Positions 1-13,589 are shown, counted from the first letter of the stretch. The stretch is DNA of 64,000 nucleotides from Siphonodentalium dalli (GCA_032622095.1 CP136068.1:8907314-8971313); one strand, 5' to 3'. Program-made: numbers and translations. Notes: generated by a model not told the origin, from the letters alone.

Positions 1-569
1 AATCTTCCGCGTGTATGTTTTGAAACACTTCGTACCAAATGATATCCGTTTGATTATCAAACAACTGGTCTTTGGGTGAATAATTGTTCTAAATATTTGA
101 ACGTTTAGGGCACACATGTGGTAAAATAATAACAAAAATATAATTATCGCGTCTTCGATAACTGCTTTCATTTCATTGCCGAACGACCTCTTATGATACC
201 AAGTGGTTTAAGCCGTTCTGTATTAAATACTCATTGACGCGTAGTTCTCTTAGGGAATGTTCAGATAATAATTTCAATAATTATATTATATTATTATATT
301 TTCTTCAATTGATTCATCAACTTAGTATCTGAACATTTCCCACCAATGAATATCAATAATTCTGCTCTTGTAGTATCTGTTTTCCTATATGTCATCTGCT
401 ATTGTTATATGAACACCCCTCTAAATGAATAATATACTATGTATTCTTGTAATCAATTCAGTACAGGAAGGGTTAGCAGCTTATGCTGCTGAACTGTATC
501 GTTGCAGCATGCAGAATGAAGATTGTTTAATGATATATTTGTTTTCTTGAATTGATTCATCAGGACCAT
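1..569. other. AT-rich non-coding DNA
   Basis: No coding signal is visible. Bases about 210-290 (ATTAAATACTCATTGACG, then a GTTCAGATAATAATTTCA-like stretch) resemble 48822-48890, so part of this stretch is a dispersed repeat. The remainder is AT-rich with short TA runs. Confidence 0.5.
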
Positions 570-3500
570 TAGTCCAGGAGATATTGGTAAACCTCTGCAC
601 CCCCCCCCCCCAGGACTCAACTTCACCCCACTAATTTTCTTTCTTAAGGTCTCCTCTAATTTTTTTCACTTGTTAACAAGAAAAAAAAAGTGGCCGCAGA
701 GACTCCAGACAAGATGGCGTCCATCATGGCGGCCATTTTTTTTATATGCACCAGGTCTCTTTGATCGCCGTTATAGTAAAGATGATGTCACATGCGGTCT
801 TGTTTTCCGTTCGATTCGTTATGGCAATATACAACCCTTACAAATTAGCCAAAAATCCGACACAAAAATCCAATATGGCGGCCAAGATGGCCGCCGAAAT
901 GTGAAAATTTGCTATTTTTCGGACATTTCACCACCTTTCGTTTGTCTCTGTGGGAAAATATTGGCACCTTGGCGCGATTTTATACATGTATCGTCTAGAG
1001 GAGTCATTGGCGAACACACAGGGACCATAATATACATTCCTTGACGGATATTTTTGTCCGATATCACGTTTTCCCAAATGCCGGTATAATCCGGTCAAAG
1101 CCAAAACGACGCTAATAACGCAATGTCTGTTTCGAATCAATGAGTGTTATTGCTTTTATTACTCCAGCCATGATTATATATGTGCAGGAGATACTCGAGC
1201 TAGGATTCCTCTTATACCTGAGTTGAGGAATATTCACCCAAATCCAAGATGGCGGCCAAAATGGCCACCAGAAATAGAAAAATCGCCGAAAATCGCTGAT
1301 TTTACATCAGTAAACGTTATTGTCACGACAACTCAACACCTGCTTACTATTGTGAGTTGGGAACACTTAGTCGAATAACTGTCCTTATGTTGCATCCAAA
1401 TAAAAGTCCCCCAAAGTCCAAAATGGCGCCCACAATGGCGGACAAATTTTGAAAAATCACCGAAATTCCCTCATGTTCACATAATTGGGCATTATTGCCG
1501 AGAAAACTCCACACATGCTGACAGTTAAGTTGTAAATACTGAGATGAAGTAATTACCTTGCATCTGATGAAGGAAATTGTTTTCCAAATCCAAGATGGCG
1601 GCCAAAATGGCGTCCGAACTTTGAAAACAAGCTTACATTCCTTTACTTTCTTACTATGGGCGTTATTGTTACGCGAATTCTACCCATATGGAACATTGAT
1701 ATGAAGTATTCATATGGAACATTGATATGAAGTATTCATTTGAGTTTGCCCAACTCTCACAATCAAGATGACTGCCAAGCTGGCGGCCAGAAATGGAAAA
1801 GAAGTCGAAATTGCCACATACTAATTTCAACTTTTTGTCATAATATCAATATGTATGGATTGGTCGAAACGGTACATAGGCCATCTATTAGTTCCAATAT
1901 AGGTCATCGCCTTCTGGAAGGATGAAAACCCACAATAATCGCGATGTGGCATTTCGAAATCCATTTTCCACTAAGCGCCCATAATGACCGTAACCGTATA
2001 TGGGTGCGCCGAATAGTCATATTATGACTTCCAAGAATCAAAACAACAGTACCTGAGCTTATTCTGATTTGCCACATTCAGCATTATCTCGATCAGCATC
2101 CGTCTCGTCACATTAATCTATCTCGCTCACATCAACACAGTGTTCTACACTTCTTGGTAGAAGGGTCCCACTAATCGGAATGTTTCAAACAACACATATG
2201 CCGGTGTCAAGATCACCTGTTTGTCTCGAAAGCTGTGAATTCTTATCCTTATTCTTGGCGAGCTTCATTCGTGGTAGCTTATGGTATAATTCAGATGCTG
2301 CCTATGGGATCTGAGCGTCATCTTGCGTGATAAACTACAAAGGTATGCGGTCGATACGTATACTAGCTTTCAGAAGGACCTCTCTATCTGCGTATTTTTT
2401 CAGATTTGGTTATCTAATGTGGATAACAAACTGTACATCTGGTGATCTTCCCATCCAGCCACTTCTCAATATATGGTTCATCGATTCATATATCCACGTA
2501 CTGACGTAGCCGGACAACTTCTGTATATGGCTTCGAATGTAGAAAGCCTAACATTTGACGGATGACTTTCTGCTAGGCGTAGAAGACCATAATGCATAAT
2601 ATGCCCACACGTCTTGACCATGATCATAAGCACAGTCCTGGTGGCGTCCATCAATCGTCTCACCGTACAGATCCAAGCAGATAATAACAATACATGCGGT
2701 GCTAGTTCGTGGGCATGTGTCATGATAGTGGAAATGCAATTGGACCATGGCTGCACCACCCATTCTTTGGGTATGTTTTAGATTCAGACATGATCTCATG
2801 TGGCTTTACTTTCCTTGTATGCTAAGATTGTATCTTTCAATCCGCTTGGAAGCCGTTCTTATTCAACGAACCAGACGTGCACCATTGGCTACTACTATAT
2901 AAGCCACACCAGACTGGGATGCAGTCTTCATGACGATGCATTTGATAGTTACCGATAATATGTCATACTCACGCTGGGTGGTGGTCGGTATGGTTCAAGA
3001 AAGTACAATGCCATCAACACAAGGGTGAAATGTTCAACGCGAAGAACATCTAGAGGAATGTTACTTTGATGAGATATTGCATTCAGTTTAACCTACGTTG
3101 GCTACACCAAGTGATTTATTGGTAACATCACCATTCAAAAACATTGTCCTGCATGAGACATCTTAACTGCTATATTCTAAAGTTATATAATATAAAGCTA
3201 TATGATCATAAAGGTCACGTTCACCAACGTCCACATCCATTGCCATCGAGACTATAAATTGTTTTTTAAACACACGGTGAAATAAATGCACCACAGTTCC
3301 TGGCATTTTCTTGAATAATGCCGCCCACATACTGATACTAACCCTGATAGATCATAACAAAAATGCATACCTTCATTCCATAAATACATTATCAGTTAGA
3401 TAGTATTATCCAGACAAAAGTATACGTCTGGTCATGTTGATTCAGAACGGCATTGAAACGGATGTGGCAATACAATCTTACCACACCAAAAAGACCAACA

Positions 3501-5615
3501 CGCATGGCATTCTATATTGAAACATGCACCTGGTATAGGGTTGTATACCGTGGCCCATTTCATTCCCACTGTCATGGCGCATGTCCACAAACTAGCACCG
3601 CGAGTATTGTTCTTCTCTGCTGTGAGCTATTCGGCGAGACGACTGCGAGACGTCACAGTTTGCTTAAGATCATGGTCAAGAAGTGTGGGTAGCCTTCTCT
3701 TTAGCAGATAGGCATCTGTCCAAGGGAATGAGACAGCTAGCTACCTCCGAAACACTGCCGAAGTTGTCCACGTATGCCAATACGTTCGCGAAGTTTGTGA
3801 GTTGAACCATCTATTGAGAAGTGACTAGTTAACTGGGAAGTTCGCCAGGTATACATGTCATTATCCCCACGGGTATGAGAAAGACATACATAGAGATGAC
3901 CTTCTGTAAGCTTGTATACTTATCGACCTTATGCCTTCCTAGTTCAAGATGACGAACAAATCCCATATTTAGCAAGCATCTAAAATCTTAAGCCAGGCAC
4001 CGGGAAATTAATAGTTTGAAACGTTATGATTAAAGGGACCCTTCTCACAGGAAGTGTTGAATACTTTGTCGGTGTGAGCGACCTAGATTTATCAGGCAAA
4101 GAAATGCAAACTGGTCCAGATAAATAAGGACGTGGCAAATCAGAATCTTGTACCAGGTAATTGTTCTAATATGGCTATTCGGCGCACCTACGGTTACGGC
4201 CATTATCGGCGCGAAGTGTAAAATGGATTTCGAAATGACACATCGCTATATTAAGTGTGGGTTTTCGTACTTCCAGAAGGACACGATCAATGTTATGCGT
4301 TTTGAGTTGAACTAATATATGGTTTGTGTATAGTTTCGTCCATACATATCGATACTATGACAAAACGTTGAAAATTGTATGTGAATATATCGATTTCTTT
4401 TCAATTTCTGGCCTCCAGTTTAGCTGCCATCTTGACCTTGAGTATCAATTGCCAAACTCAAATGAATAATTCATACCAATATTGCATATCAACATGTGAT
4501 GGTGGGTAGAATTCGCGAAACAATAACGCCCATCGTAAGAAAGTAAAGGAATGTAGACGTGTTTTCAAATATCGGTCGCCATTTTGGCCACCATTTTATA
4601 TTTGGAAAACCATTTCTTGCATGGGATGAAAGGTAATTACTTCACCTCAGTATATAAAACTCAACTGTCAGCATGTGTGGAGTTTTCTCGACAATAATGC
4701 CCAATGATGTGAACATGAGGGAAGTTCGGTGATTTTTCAAAATTTGTCCGCCATTGTGGGCGCCATTTTGGATTTGGGGGACTTTATTTGGATGCAACAT
4801 AAGGACAGTTATTCGACTAAGTGTTCCCAACTCACAATAGTAAGCAGGTGTGGAGTTGTCGTGACAATAACTCTCACTGATGTTAAAATCAGCGATTTTC
4901 GGCGATTTTTCTATTTCTGGTGGCCATTTTGGCCACCATCTTGGATTTGGGTGAATATTCCTCAACTCAGGTATAAGAGGAATCATAGCCCGAGTATCTC
5001 CTGCACATATATAATCATGACTGGAGTAATAATAGCAATAACACTCATTGATTCGAAACAGACATTGCGTCATTAGCGTCGTTTTGGCTTTGACCGGATT
5101 ATACCGGCAATTGGGAAAACGTGATATCGGACAAAAATATCTGTCAAGGAATGTATATTATGGTTCCCCTGTGTTCGCCAATGACTCTTCTAGACGATAA
5201 ATGTATAAAATCGCGTCAAGGTGCCAATATTTTCCCACAGAGACAAACGAAAGGTGGTGAAATGTCCGAAAAATAGCAAATTTTCACATTTCGGCGGCCA
5301 TCTTGGCCGCCATATTGGATTTTTGTGTCGGATTTTTGGCTAATTTGTAAGGGTTGTATATTGCCATAACGAATCGAACGGAAAACAAGACCGCATGTGA
5401 CATCATCTTTACTATAACGGCGATCAAAGAGACCTGGTGCATATAAAAAAAATGGCCGCCATGATGGACGCCATCTTGTCTGGAGTCTCTGCGGCCACTT
5501 TTTTTTCTTGTTAACAAGTGAAAAAAATTAGAGGAGACCTTAAGAAAGAAAATTAGTGGGGTGAAGTTGAGTCCTGGGGGGGGGGTGCATAGGTTTGCCA
5601 ATATCTCCTGGGCTA
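570..5615. mobile_element. 5-kb fold-back (giant inverted repeat) element
   Basis: The two halves are reverse complements around a centre near 3.1 kb. The left end reads TAGTCCAGGAGATATTGG and the right end carries the complement with one mismatch. The outer 1.1 kb of each arm is nearly identical; inner parts (about 2-2.8 kb against 3.4-4.2 kb) are diverged but still alignable. Each arm repeats a CCAAGATGGCGGCC-type motif several times. The triplet CAT flanks both ends and could be a 3-bp target duplication, which is weak evidence. Open frames within it are short, overlap on both strands and mirror one another between the arms, so I call no gene. The superfamily is unknown. Confidence 0.85.
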
Positions 5616-6557
5616 CATGTTATACTCGAATGCACTCAATTCTTCTCAAGTCGTAATCATGTTTGCATGTTTTCAGTTACACACAGTTTTGTAACCGGTT
5701 AACACGGGCAATGCATAATATGTTTCTGTCAAACTCAATCATGTTATGTTATGTAAACATGCTGAATATCCTTCTCCACAGTCCTGATTTTAACGCGGTA
5801 ACATCGACCCTCATTGGATGATGTCGTGGCGTAACGTCTATACATCATTTAGTAACGTCATTCTCAGTACGCCATTTAGTGACGTCAATTTTACGCAATA
5901 CAGTTCATGTAAATTAACATATTCTTTATCCATTGGAATTATACAATTGTCATGTAAGTACGGATTATGTCCTTGATACTTTATTTTTGTTCGCATTTGG
6001 AATAGTTCACATCATAATTTGATCAACACCTATCGATTTTGTGATTATATTGCATAGTGAATTACTGTGATAACAATATAGTACTACGTCACTATAAGTT
6101 GTTTTCTTTCTATCGGTTGTAGTTTTGCCAGGCATATCAGTAGTTATGATTAAGGTTGCGAGAAACATAGCATGCGCACGTGTGCTTTATCTGCAATCAT
6201 CGAGATACGATCTGATAGCAACACAGCTGAGTACAAATACACCATGGCAGAACTGTACTACGTTATGTGAGCGGCAAGAAGTTTGAACGCCAATATATTT
6301 TCACCAACGAAGGTTTTTGGACTGTCCGTAAAATTTACGACTACAATAATAAGCTAACACTTTCACAAACTACCAATTGAACAATGTTCCTGGCTAAATA
6401 CTGACTATTCAACCAGAGTATGTACATTTTGTACCGAAGAACAAGACGATGAGTATCACGTTATCCTGAAGTGTACATAATTAAATGAGCTCAGATCGAC
6501 ATATTTGAAACCATATTTCTATTGAAGACAGAGTACCCACAAACTCTCAGAACTATT

Positions 6558-8427
6558 AGGCCGGATTCGTCATCTCCGGTTTAAACCTCCGAGTTTAAAC
6601 CTGGATTTAACCTACATTGGCGGTCCAGCCAAACCTGGTCTAAGGGGGATTATTTGTCGTCCAGTTGTCAGCTAATTGACAACTCTATTCGGCGATATGA
6701 TCATACAGTCAAACTACCATCTTACCAATCGGACCAAATGATAGGCCGATATAATGGTTATTGACACGTCATAAATTATCACGAACGCGTGCACGCTCAA
6801 TGGATTTATTCATTGAGAAACAAGTATCGCTCATGGACCATTATTCCGATCTCATTTTGGGTTTAAATCAATCTGACAAAGGGCATGTCTCTCAACACGA
6901 GTTTCACGCGCTGTTCATCACTTTGTTTGTGATAGATTTTCTGCAAGATGCTTTACCCGCAAAGAAAACATTTGGTGTATTTTACATCTATATACCTGTA
7001 TATATTAAAGGGTATAGAAGCTGTCTATCTGTATGTCCGTTTGTCTGTAACAGTTCGCAACTATTCTCCCATACTCCTGGACCGATTTAAACCAAATTAG
7101 GTGTGGTGACTCTGATTGTATAACGGCGTTAGGTTTTAAAAATTTTAATAATAAGAAATAAATAATTTAAAACAAATTGTGCTGTTAAATTGAGTCGGGA
7201 GTTGAATATAACAAGAAACAAAATATCAAATTTAAATTAATAATTGTTTGTTTTAAAATGTTCAAATGATCAAAATGTGCGCAAATGTGTCGCAGGCCCA
7301 TATCGCACAAAGGAGTCACACGCTCATCTGAGCAGAATAAAGGCTCTATAATCGAGTCAATCCTGGATCAAGAGATCAGTCAAGTAAAGGCAATTTCGTA
7401 TAAGTGCACACCAGAAGCGGCATCTGAACTGTTGGAAGTGGGCAGCCACGAAGAGGGACAGCTTTTAATAAAAAAAATATATTACATGTGTTGCTTTTAT
7501 TCAGTGTCATAAATTTCCCCTCATGCAGAAAATATTCCACCAGTTCTCATGTATGGAACTGGTGGAATATTGTGGGAATTTATGAGCGTAGCCAGATTAG
7601 AGCTGTGTCCCATGATCTGCATCAAAATAAGTTGTCAGATTTGATTCGTATAGCTATAGCAATATGAGTTTAGGATCGCAAACTATGTGTATAGCATATC
7701 TGGTCATACAGTAGCATCGTTTTGGTGTAAACATTAAAGCGTTGAACCCTTCAAATGAATTCGTAGATTGTGTGATTGTCACAAACTAATAAAAAAAACA
7801 TGATAGTTGTAAACATCATATTGAAGGAACATGTCCATATCGGAGCAAAGCTCGCGTGTGAATGAATCAACTGTAACATGCTAACACCAGTCGGAATTGC
7901 CACTTAGACACGCCCTCGCTCGAGATTATTTACAGATCCACCCTTTGATTGATTGTTTGACAATTCTAAACCGCGATGAAGAAAAGACGGATTCGTCATC
8001 TCAAGTTTAGCCTCGGTAAAGCTGGTTTAGCTGGAATTAGATGGTTTAGTTGTCGGTTTAAGCTTATAAAAGGCAAACAAATATCTATAATTGACCAATC
8101 TTATCCCCACACGCTCTATGTTGTGAGTGCTTTCCGCTTATAAATTTCCAATCAAAGTATGCTCGCTGTCGTAATTATTGATTTTCGCAATCAATAAAAC
8201 GAGGCGGTCTGCATTAGTGAAATACGATTAATTATCTCGACGATACATAGACACTACTGCTAAACCACTTGTCTAGCTGGACCAGGTTTAAACCAGAGAT
8301 GACGAATGCGTCGCTTAGACCTGTACTGCGGTCTCGGGTTTAAACCATGGTTTTAGCTGACTCACGGTGGTTTAAACCTAGAGGTTTACGTATACTAGGT
8401 TTAAACCTGAGATGACGAATCCGGCCT
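6558..8427. mobile_element. TIR element with GGCCGGATTCGTCATCTC ends
   Basis: The left end AGGCCGGATTCGTCATCTC is mirrored by GAGATGACGAATCCGGCCT at the right. Next to both ends the motif GGTTTAAACC recurs, and a further ATTCGTCATCTC copy lies near 7993, giving iterated subterminal sites typical of DNA transposons. No transposase frame is visible, so the element is probably non-autonomous. The same element lies at 36770-38639 in the duplicate block. Confidence 0.75.
7508..7584. repeat. Hairpin-forming inverted repeat
   Basis: TCATAAATTTCCC and AATATTCCACCAGTTC are mirrored by GAACTGGTGGAATATT and GGGAATTTATGA around a short loop. It lies inside the larger TIR element and recurs at 37720-37796. 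Confidence 0.7.
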
Positions 8428-9185
8428 TTGAGACTAGAAATAAAAAGACAATTTGTCCACCCCTACATGTTTTTTTCAAAATGACCGTAAATTCCACACA
8501 CACTGTGCCTGAAATCATCACCATCATCATGCAGTGGGCGTCTCTCGAGACATGCTTGATTGACACATGGTTTCTTATTCGCATGATAAGAAGTGTGAGC
8601 GGATTAGTTGTAACGGGAATTCGCGTGTAAACCATTAGCGCGCTGCGCGTTATGTGTTTCTATTGTTCTTTAACCTGCCCTGTTGCATTGTTATTTGAAC
8701 CTCTTTCATTTATTTGCACGCGACATAAATCGGAATGGTATCAATTAATATACTGCACGGGCATATGGCCATTGTATACGAAATTTAAATCGAACATGAA
8801 TCCCTCGAGCTGTTTGTTTATATCGGTGTTTAATATGTTATTTAATATCGTTTTGTGAACTTTTTCATTTAGTTAAAGGCGACAAATATCGGCTTGTTAT
8901 ATTCTAAATGAATTGGGTCGGTAATTATTAATCAATTCCCACGTTACTCCTTCGTGTTGATTGTTAATATTGACTTTTCATATATTTGTATGCGGAATAT
9001 ATCGGAGCTATGAATAGAGATGTTCTTACGAAAATTTCCAACACTAACCCTTCACATTGGTCATTTGACATAGTTTGTGGACTAATTCTAAAAATCATTT
9101 GTATGTATGTGCACCGAGCATATATCAGAATGCTATATCAATTGAAGAATGCTCTGAAGTTACCCCCGTTCCCTTTAACCATGTT

Positions 9186-9640
9186 TACTTGATCCTCATG
9201 AGGGGCATATTTCAATTAGTCCTCATTGGACCTTATTATAATTGACCCTCATGGGACTATAATGTGTTTCACCCCAGTGGGACCGTAGTTTAATCAACAC
9301 TGATGACACCATATTTTAATTTTAATTAACCCGCATAATGGGATCATATTTATTCTTTAATTAACTCACGTTACCATATTTTAATTAACCCCGATGGGAC
9401 GTATTTTTATTAACCCTCATGGTGTGATATTTTAATTAACAATCAAGGTACAATAATTTTAATTAATCAGCATGGGACCATATTTTTTATTAACCCTCAT
9501 GGGACGATATTTTATTTAACCCTGATGTGACCATATTTTAATTTACCCTCATCGGACCATATTTCAATTAACCCTCTCGGGATGTGACCATATTTTAATT
9601 ACCCTCATGGAACCATACATGTATTTTAATTAATCCTTAT
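9186..9640. repeat. Degenerate minisatellite, TTAACCCTCATGGGACCATA-type unit
   Basis: About twelve imperfect copies of a 35-40 bp unit (TTAACCCTCATGG, then GACCATATTTTAA) run in tandem. A copy occurs at 39398-39852. It is non-coding. Confidence 0.85.
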
Positions 9641-11379
9641 GAGAGGCCATATCAGGAGTGCATTACCTGAGGCCATTCTTAGATCATCACTACGCCCTCC
9701 TAGGGTGTGTATGGCAAGTATATCTTACCCTGCCGTAGGAGGTGGTGGACTAAATGTGATTAAAACATACTCGGTATTTCTGTAATTGGATGTACTAAAT
9801 GTGGTTAGAAACGTGCCCGGTGTTTGCGTACTTGAACCATGTAACGAATATCGCAAATTTTTGCCCGATTATTATTCTGCATGATATTTCATGCGCTATT
9901 CAGACCTCTATTCAAAATGAAATTAGAACAGGTATTTGCGTAGTTGTATGGACTAAACGTGATTAGAAAAATATTACATATAATCAAACTACATAGGCGT
10001 TACCTATACAGATTTTGCACAATCACTACATTAAAGTTGCTATAATGTATATATGCCTAATAATATGATCTTGAGGGCGTTACTATTTCTGAATATGGTT
10101 TTCTTGTATCTGAATGGTCTCGCAATTCATTATAACAATACATTATATTGTAGTGGCCAAGCGCTCTGCCCAATCAAACACGTCCAATCAAAGGCAACCA
10201 ACCGCGGTCATCGGGATTCTCATGAGCTGGCAAATAGATTGATATTATTATTATTATATTATGTACAGTGTATACATATATGCTAATTTAATATTAATAA
10301 AATGTTATCTGATCTGGCAATCATCTCGGCGCTGCAATAATCTGCGAACTCCCTATTCACGAGTATACACATGTGTGGATTTGGTAGGTATATATATATA
10401 CATACCAGGATTCCAACAATGTAAATAAGTGTATACACCAACATAACCATACGCATATTACCATCATCATCATAGTATTCATCATTATCATGTAACTAAA
10501 TGTGTGTTTGTTAACATACTAATGTGCTTATGTTACATACTAATTTATGGCTAAGAATAATAAACATTGAAACTTCAATTATGTTTTTCCCTGTAAACAA
10601 ACCTGACTGCTTGGCGTTATACCCTAGTAATATATACACCTGTGTAATTGGGAGCAATTCGTATAGCGACTCCGAACGAAAGCGAGAAATCAATTAAGCA
10701 ACACAGCCGTGTCGTCGCAACACTGCGCCTCATTTGAACAATGCACTTAGTTATGAAGGTGGGTCATATTTCACATTAACATCACATTTCGTGTGCAACA
10801 AATCGAGGAACATATTCAGGCAACATTCTTTGAACACAAGTAAATATTTGCGCGCAGTGTTGTAGTGTAGTAGTGTGATCAACCAGAGGACGTTCATCCA
10901 TCCGTAAAACTGACAACGTCGTGACATGGTCTAGCTGTTGAAACGACAAATAACTTCCAAATAAATAAACAAACCACTAAACCACATCTTAAGGTGTTTA
11001 TCCATATATGACCTATTGTGGCTCGGTTGGTGCGGTGCACGACGCACCATGTCAACCTAAGCCGTCCAGCGAAGCTGGTTTAACACCGATAACCGCGGAT
11101 GTGTGATCGCATTTCTGGGATGCGGTGGTTTCTATGTGCAGTGGAGTATTCCCGATTATATCAACCCAATGTTCTTCCAACGATACAACCGACGACGTCA
11201 TATGGTCCGAATCGACTATAGATAGCAATACACTAAACTGTATTATCCATTCGAATTGCAAAAGATTTTCAACAAAACAGTGTTCTTGATCTATCGATCC
11301 GGTTGAAAATTTTGATTTTCACCAACTGACTTGTATATATAATCTGAAAGGTCATTAAGCGAAAACAAAACAATGGATT

Positions 11380-11552
11380 TTAACCCTTTGCCCAACAGAA
11401 GGGCCCTGTGCCAATGCATTCTCTTATATATGCGAGTCGACCATAGGTCGCCTCGCATATATAAGAGAATGCATTGGCTTAACACATTACAAATTATAAA
11501 ATTGTTAAAGAATGTAAGAAAAAATGGTAAAAAGATTAGTGTTAAAAAAAGA
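11380..11552. mobile_element. Truncated piggyBac-like (TTAA) palindromic MITE
   Basis: It begins TTAACCCTTTGCCCAACAGAA and contains the hairpin GCCAATGCATTCTCTTATAT / ATATAAGAGAATGCATTGGC (11410-11478). It stops abruptly at the duplication breakpoint, whereas full copies at 41592-41996 and 44865-45264 continue to a second hairpin and a matching TTAA end. Confidence 0.85.
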
Positions 11553-12628
11553 ATGTCGCACAGTAGATCGGTGGGCCTAAAGCATTATTGTCGTAATCGG
11601 CTGTCAACACAAATCAGTCGATGTGCAACATTCTCATATTTATATAAACGTCATACAATCATTGATGTCTTTTGTTTAATATTTATAAGGGCGAGTAGCT
11701 TGTTTATAATGCATTTCTAACAGGTATATTCACTATATTTGATTATAATTGGAAACAAATCAAACTAAAGCGCTAGACTTCAAACAAAGCGTGAATTAAA
11801 TTGCATGAAAAAGTTTTGTTTACAAATTAAAATTATTTTTTTTAAACATTTGCCCAGAAAATCAATTCCAGCCGCATGGATGCACATGTAGAGAATATCT
11901 TCAATTTTCTATCGGTACTTTAGCCTGAAAGATTGATGCAATATTCATAAAGTTTGACGCAGACAAACCTAGGCCAGGCTAACCAGTGCTAACTATAACT
12001 TGTTTCGATTGAGTGCTCCAAGTTCAGCGATAAAATCTAAAAATAAAATCGATAAATAATATTGGAAGATAACATATAGTTCCAACCGTATTGGTCATTT
12101 AAACCCATAATATTCTGCAATTGTATGAAACAAACTATTTATTTAATTATATTAAGTTTTGATAATGTTATAAATTGTTGTATTTCTAACAACAACGGAC
12201 GAAGAGATGTGAGTTTGTGCTATAGATTAATACGCAATCACAATACACAAATAGTCCTGCCACAGAAATAATTTTATTTCGCTAACACGACGTCGAAGAA
12301 TATGCAAGTTATGTGATAGGAATATCAGCATAAACTGAACACAACAACTGAGAAAAGCAGGTAAGCTATGTGTTCATGCTTGTGAACTCCATTATTCTAA
12401 GCATAGATACTTTTAACGTGATGACAATTTTGCAAATGAAAACACAACAGAAAAACTTGGAAAATTCGATGCACCATCAACGCATCATTGACCATGTCAT
12501 GTGGTATTGTCATTCTCATGATTCTGTTCGCAGTTCCATATGGTGATCTTTCTTTGCTGATATTCATTCAGCAACCATTGATTAGATGCCAACAACAATC
12601 AATGAATCATTGCACTAAGTAAACATTA
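11553..12628. other. Non-coding DNA with a short inverted match to 44 kb
   Basis: Bases 11557-11601 are the near-perfect reverse complement of about 44013-44057 (shared core CAGTAGATCGGTGGGC). The remainder is AT-rich and I see no gene or element ends. Confidence 0.55.
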
Positions 12629-13000
12629 AGTGTACGTTTAGACGACCACGATACAAATTACAATCGTAAATGGACAGATTTCCGCTGTAGGAAGTAACTG
12701 GTAGCTAGACTGCGCATGCCCACATCAAAATTGTAGCTGATAAAATAATATCAAGATCTGTTTGATTTTAGATGCGAAATTGTGGCGTATTTTTGGTTAT
12801 CTCCACTTGCGGCGTAATCGCAGTCGTGTGTACGTAAAAATCGTAGTTGGAAATGACCATAGGGTAGTCAATCGCATGCTTTAGGAACAACCTATGATAT
12901 AATGTACGCGACATCGCAATCGTCTGAACAAACTATCCACGATCTCGTCGGGCTCGATTCCTCCACTTACGATTGAATCATGGTCGTCTGAACGTACACT
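12629..13000. mobile_element. MITE with AGTGTACGTT termini, copy 1
   Basis: Ends are AGTGTACGTTTAGACGACCA and the imperfect complement TGGTCGTCTGAACGTACACT. The interior is repeated in the adjacent copy 13001-13589, which lets the inserted DNA in that copy be recognised. No ORF of interest. Confidence 0.8.
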
Positions 13001-13589
13001 ATTTAAAGGCGACCATGATTCAATCGTAAGCGGAAGAATTTCCATCGTAGGAAGTAGCTCACGTCAAAATCGCAAGTAAAAAAATAATATCAATAATATC
13101 AAGCACTGTTTGATTTTAGATTCAAAATCGTCGCTTATCCTTGGGTACTTCCACTTGCAATGTAATCGCAGTTGTGTGTGTAGCTGTCGCATTGTATATG
13201 TAGAAGGCCGATGACTTCTCTGCTCGAGAGGTCTAGATTGCTTGGTCACGGTCGTTAGAAGATTTGTGTGATAACCGAAGTTAAGCAACGTCGAGGCCGG
13301 TTAGTACTTGGATGTGTGACTGGCTTGGGATTCTGGGTGCTGCCGACTTTCGGTGCGACTACCGCACTTCTCTCTCTTGTTCTGTTACATGTGTACCGGT
13401 ACGTAAAAATAGTGGCTGGAAAGATCACAGAGTAGTCAATTACATGCTTACGAATAACCTATAATATCATCATGTACGACGACCCCGCAATCTACTGGTA
13501 CCGGTATCTATCAATAAACTATCCATAATTTTGTCAGGCCCCGATGCCGCCACAAGTACGATTGTATCATGGTCATCTGAACATTCACT
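13001..13589. mobile_element. MITE of the AGTGTACGTT family, copy 2, with insertion
   Basis: It parallels copy 1 along its length: CGTAAGCGGAAGAATTTCC, ATCAAGCACTGTTTGATTTT, then TACGTAAAAAT and a diverged right end. About 215 bp between TGTGTGTG and TACGTAAAAAT (about 13182-13400) are absent from copy 1. That insertion is the 5S-derived sequence listed separately. Confidence 0.75.
13231..13350 (+). pseudogene. 5S rRNA-derived sequence (pseudogene or 5S-type SINE head)
   Basis: The 120 bp start GTCTA and end GCTGCCGACTTT, matching the length of 5S rRNA. The 3' two thirds closely resemble animal 5S rRNA: CCGAAGTTAAGCAACGTCGA (box A region) and GGTTAGTACTTGGATG (box C region) are both intact-looking. 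The first 40 bp are strongly diverged. It sits in DNA inserted into a MITE, not in a tandem 5S cluster. It could be a dispersed 5S pseudogene or the promoter head of a 5S-derived SINE; the known internal promoter of 5S genes makes the second plausible. Confidence 0.85.

Larger units (their letters stand above)
5719..11552. repeat. 5.8-kb direct duplication, copy A
   Basis: This block is repeated at 35931-41764 with a constant offset of 30,212 bp and only about ten substitutions or one-base indels that I noticed. Identity starts at TATGTTTCTGTC and ends inside a TTAA-type MITE at GTTAAAAAAAGA. The block holds a TIR element, a short hairpin, a 38-bp-type minisatellite and a truncated MITE. Its short ORFs (for example 6761-7090 and 7285-7512) have no recognisable domain. 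Confidence 0.95.

Noticed and set aside
670-5601. ORFs up to 143 aa in the first 5.6 kb
   Set aside because: They occur as mirror pairs in the two arms of the fold-back, change frame between arms and show no domain.
6761-7512. 109-aa and 75-aa ORFs preserved in both copies of the 5.8-kb block
   Set aside because: Preservation is explained by the recent duplication of the whole block; no domain, and the first runs into a CTGTCTATCTGTATGTCC repeat.
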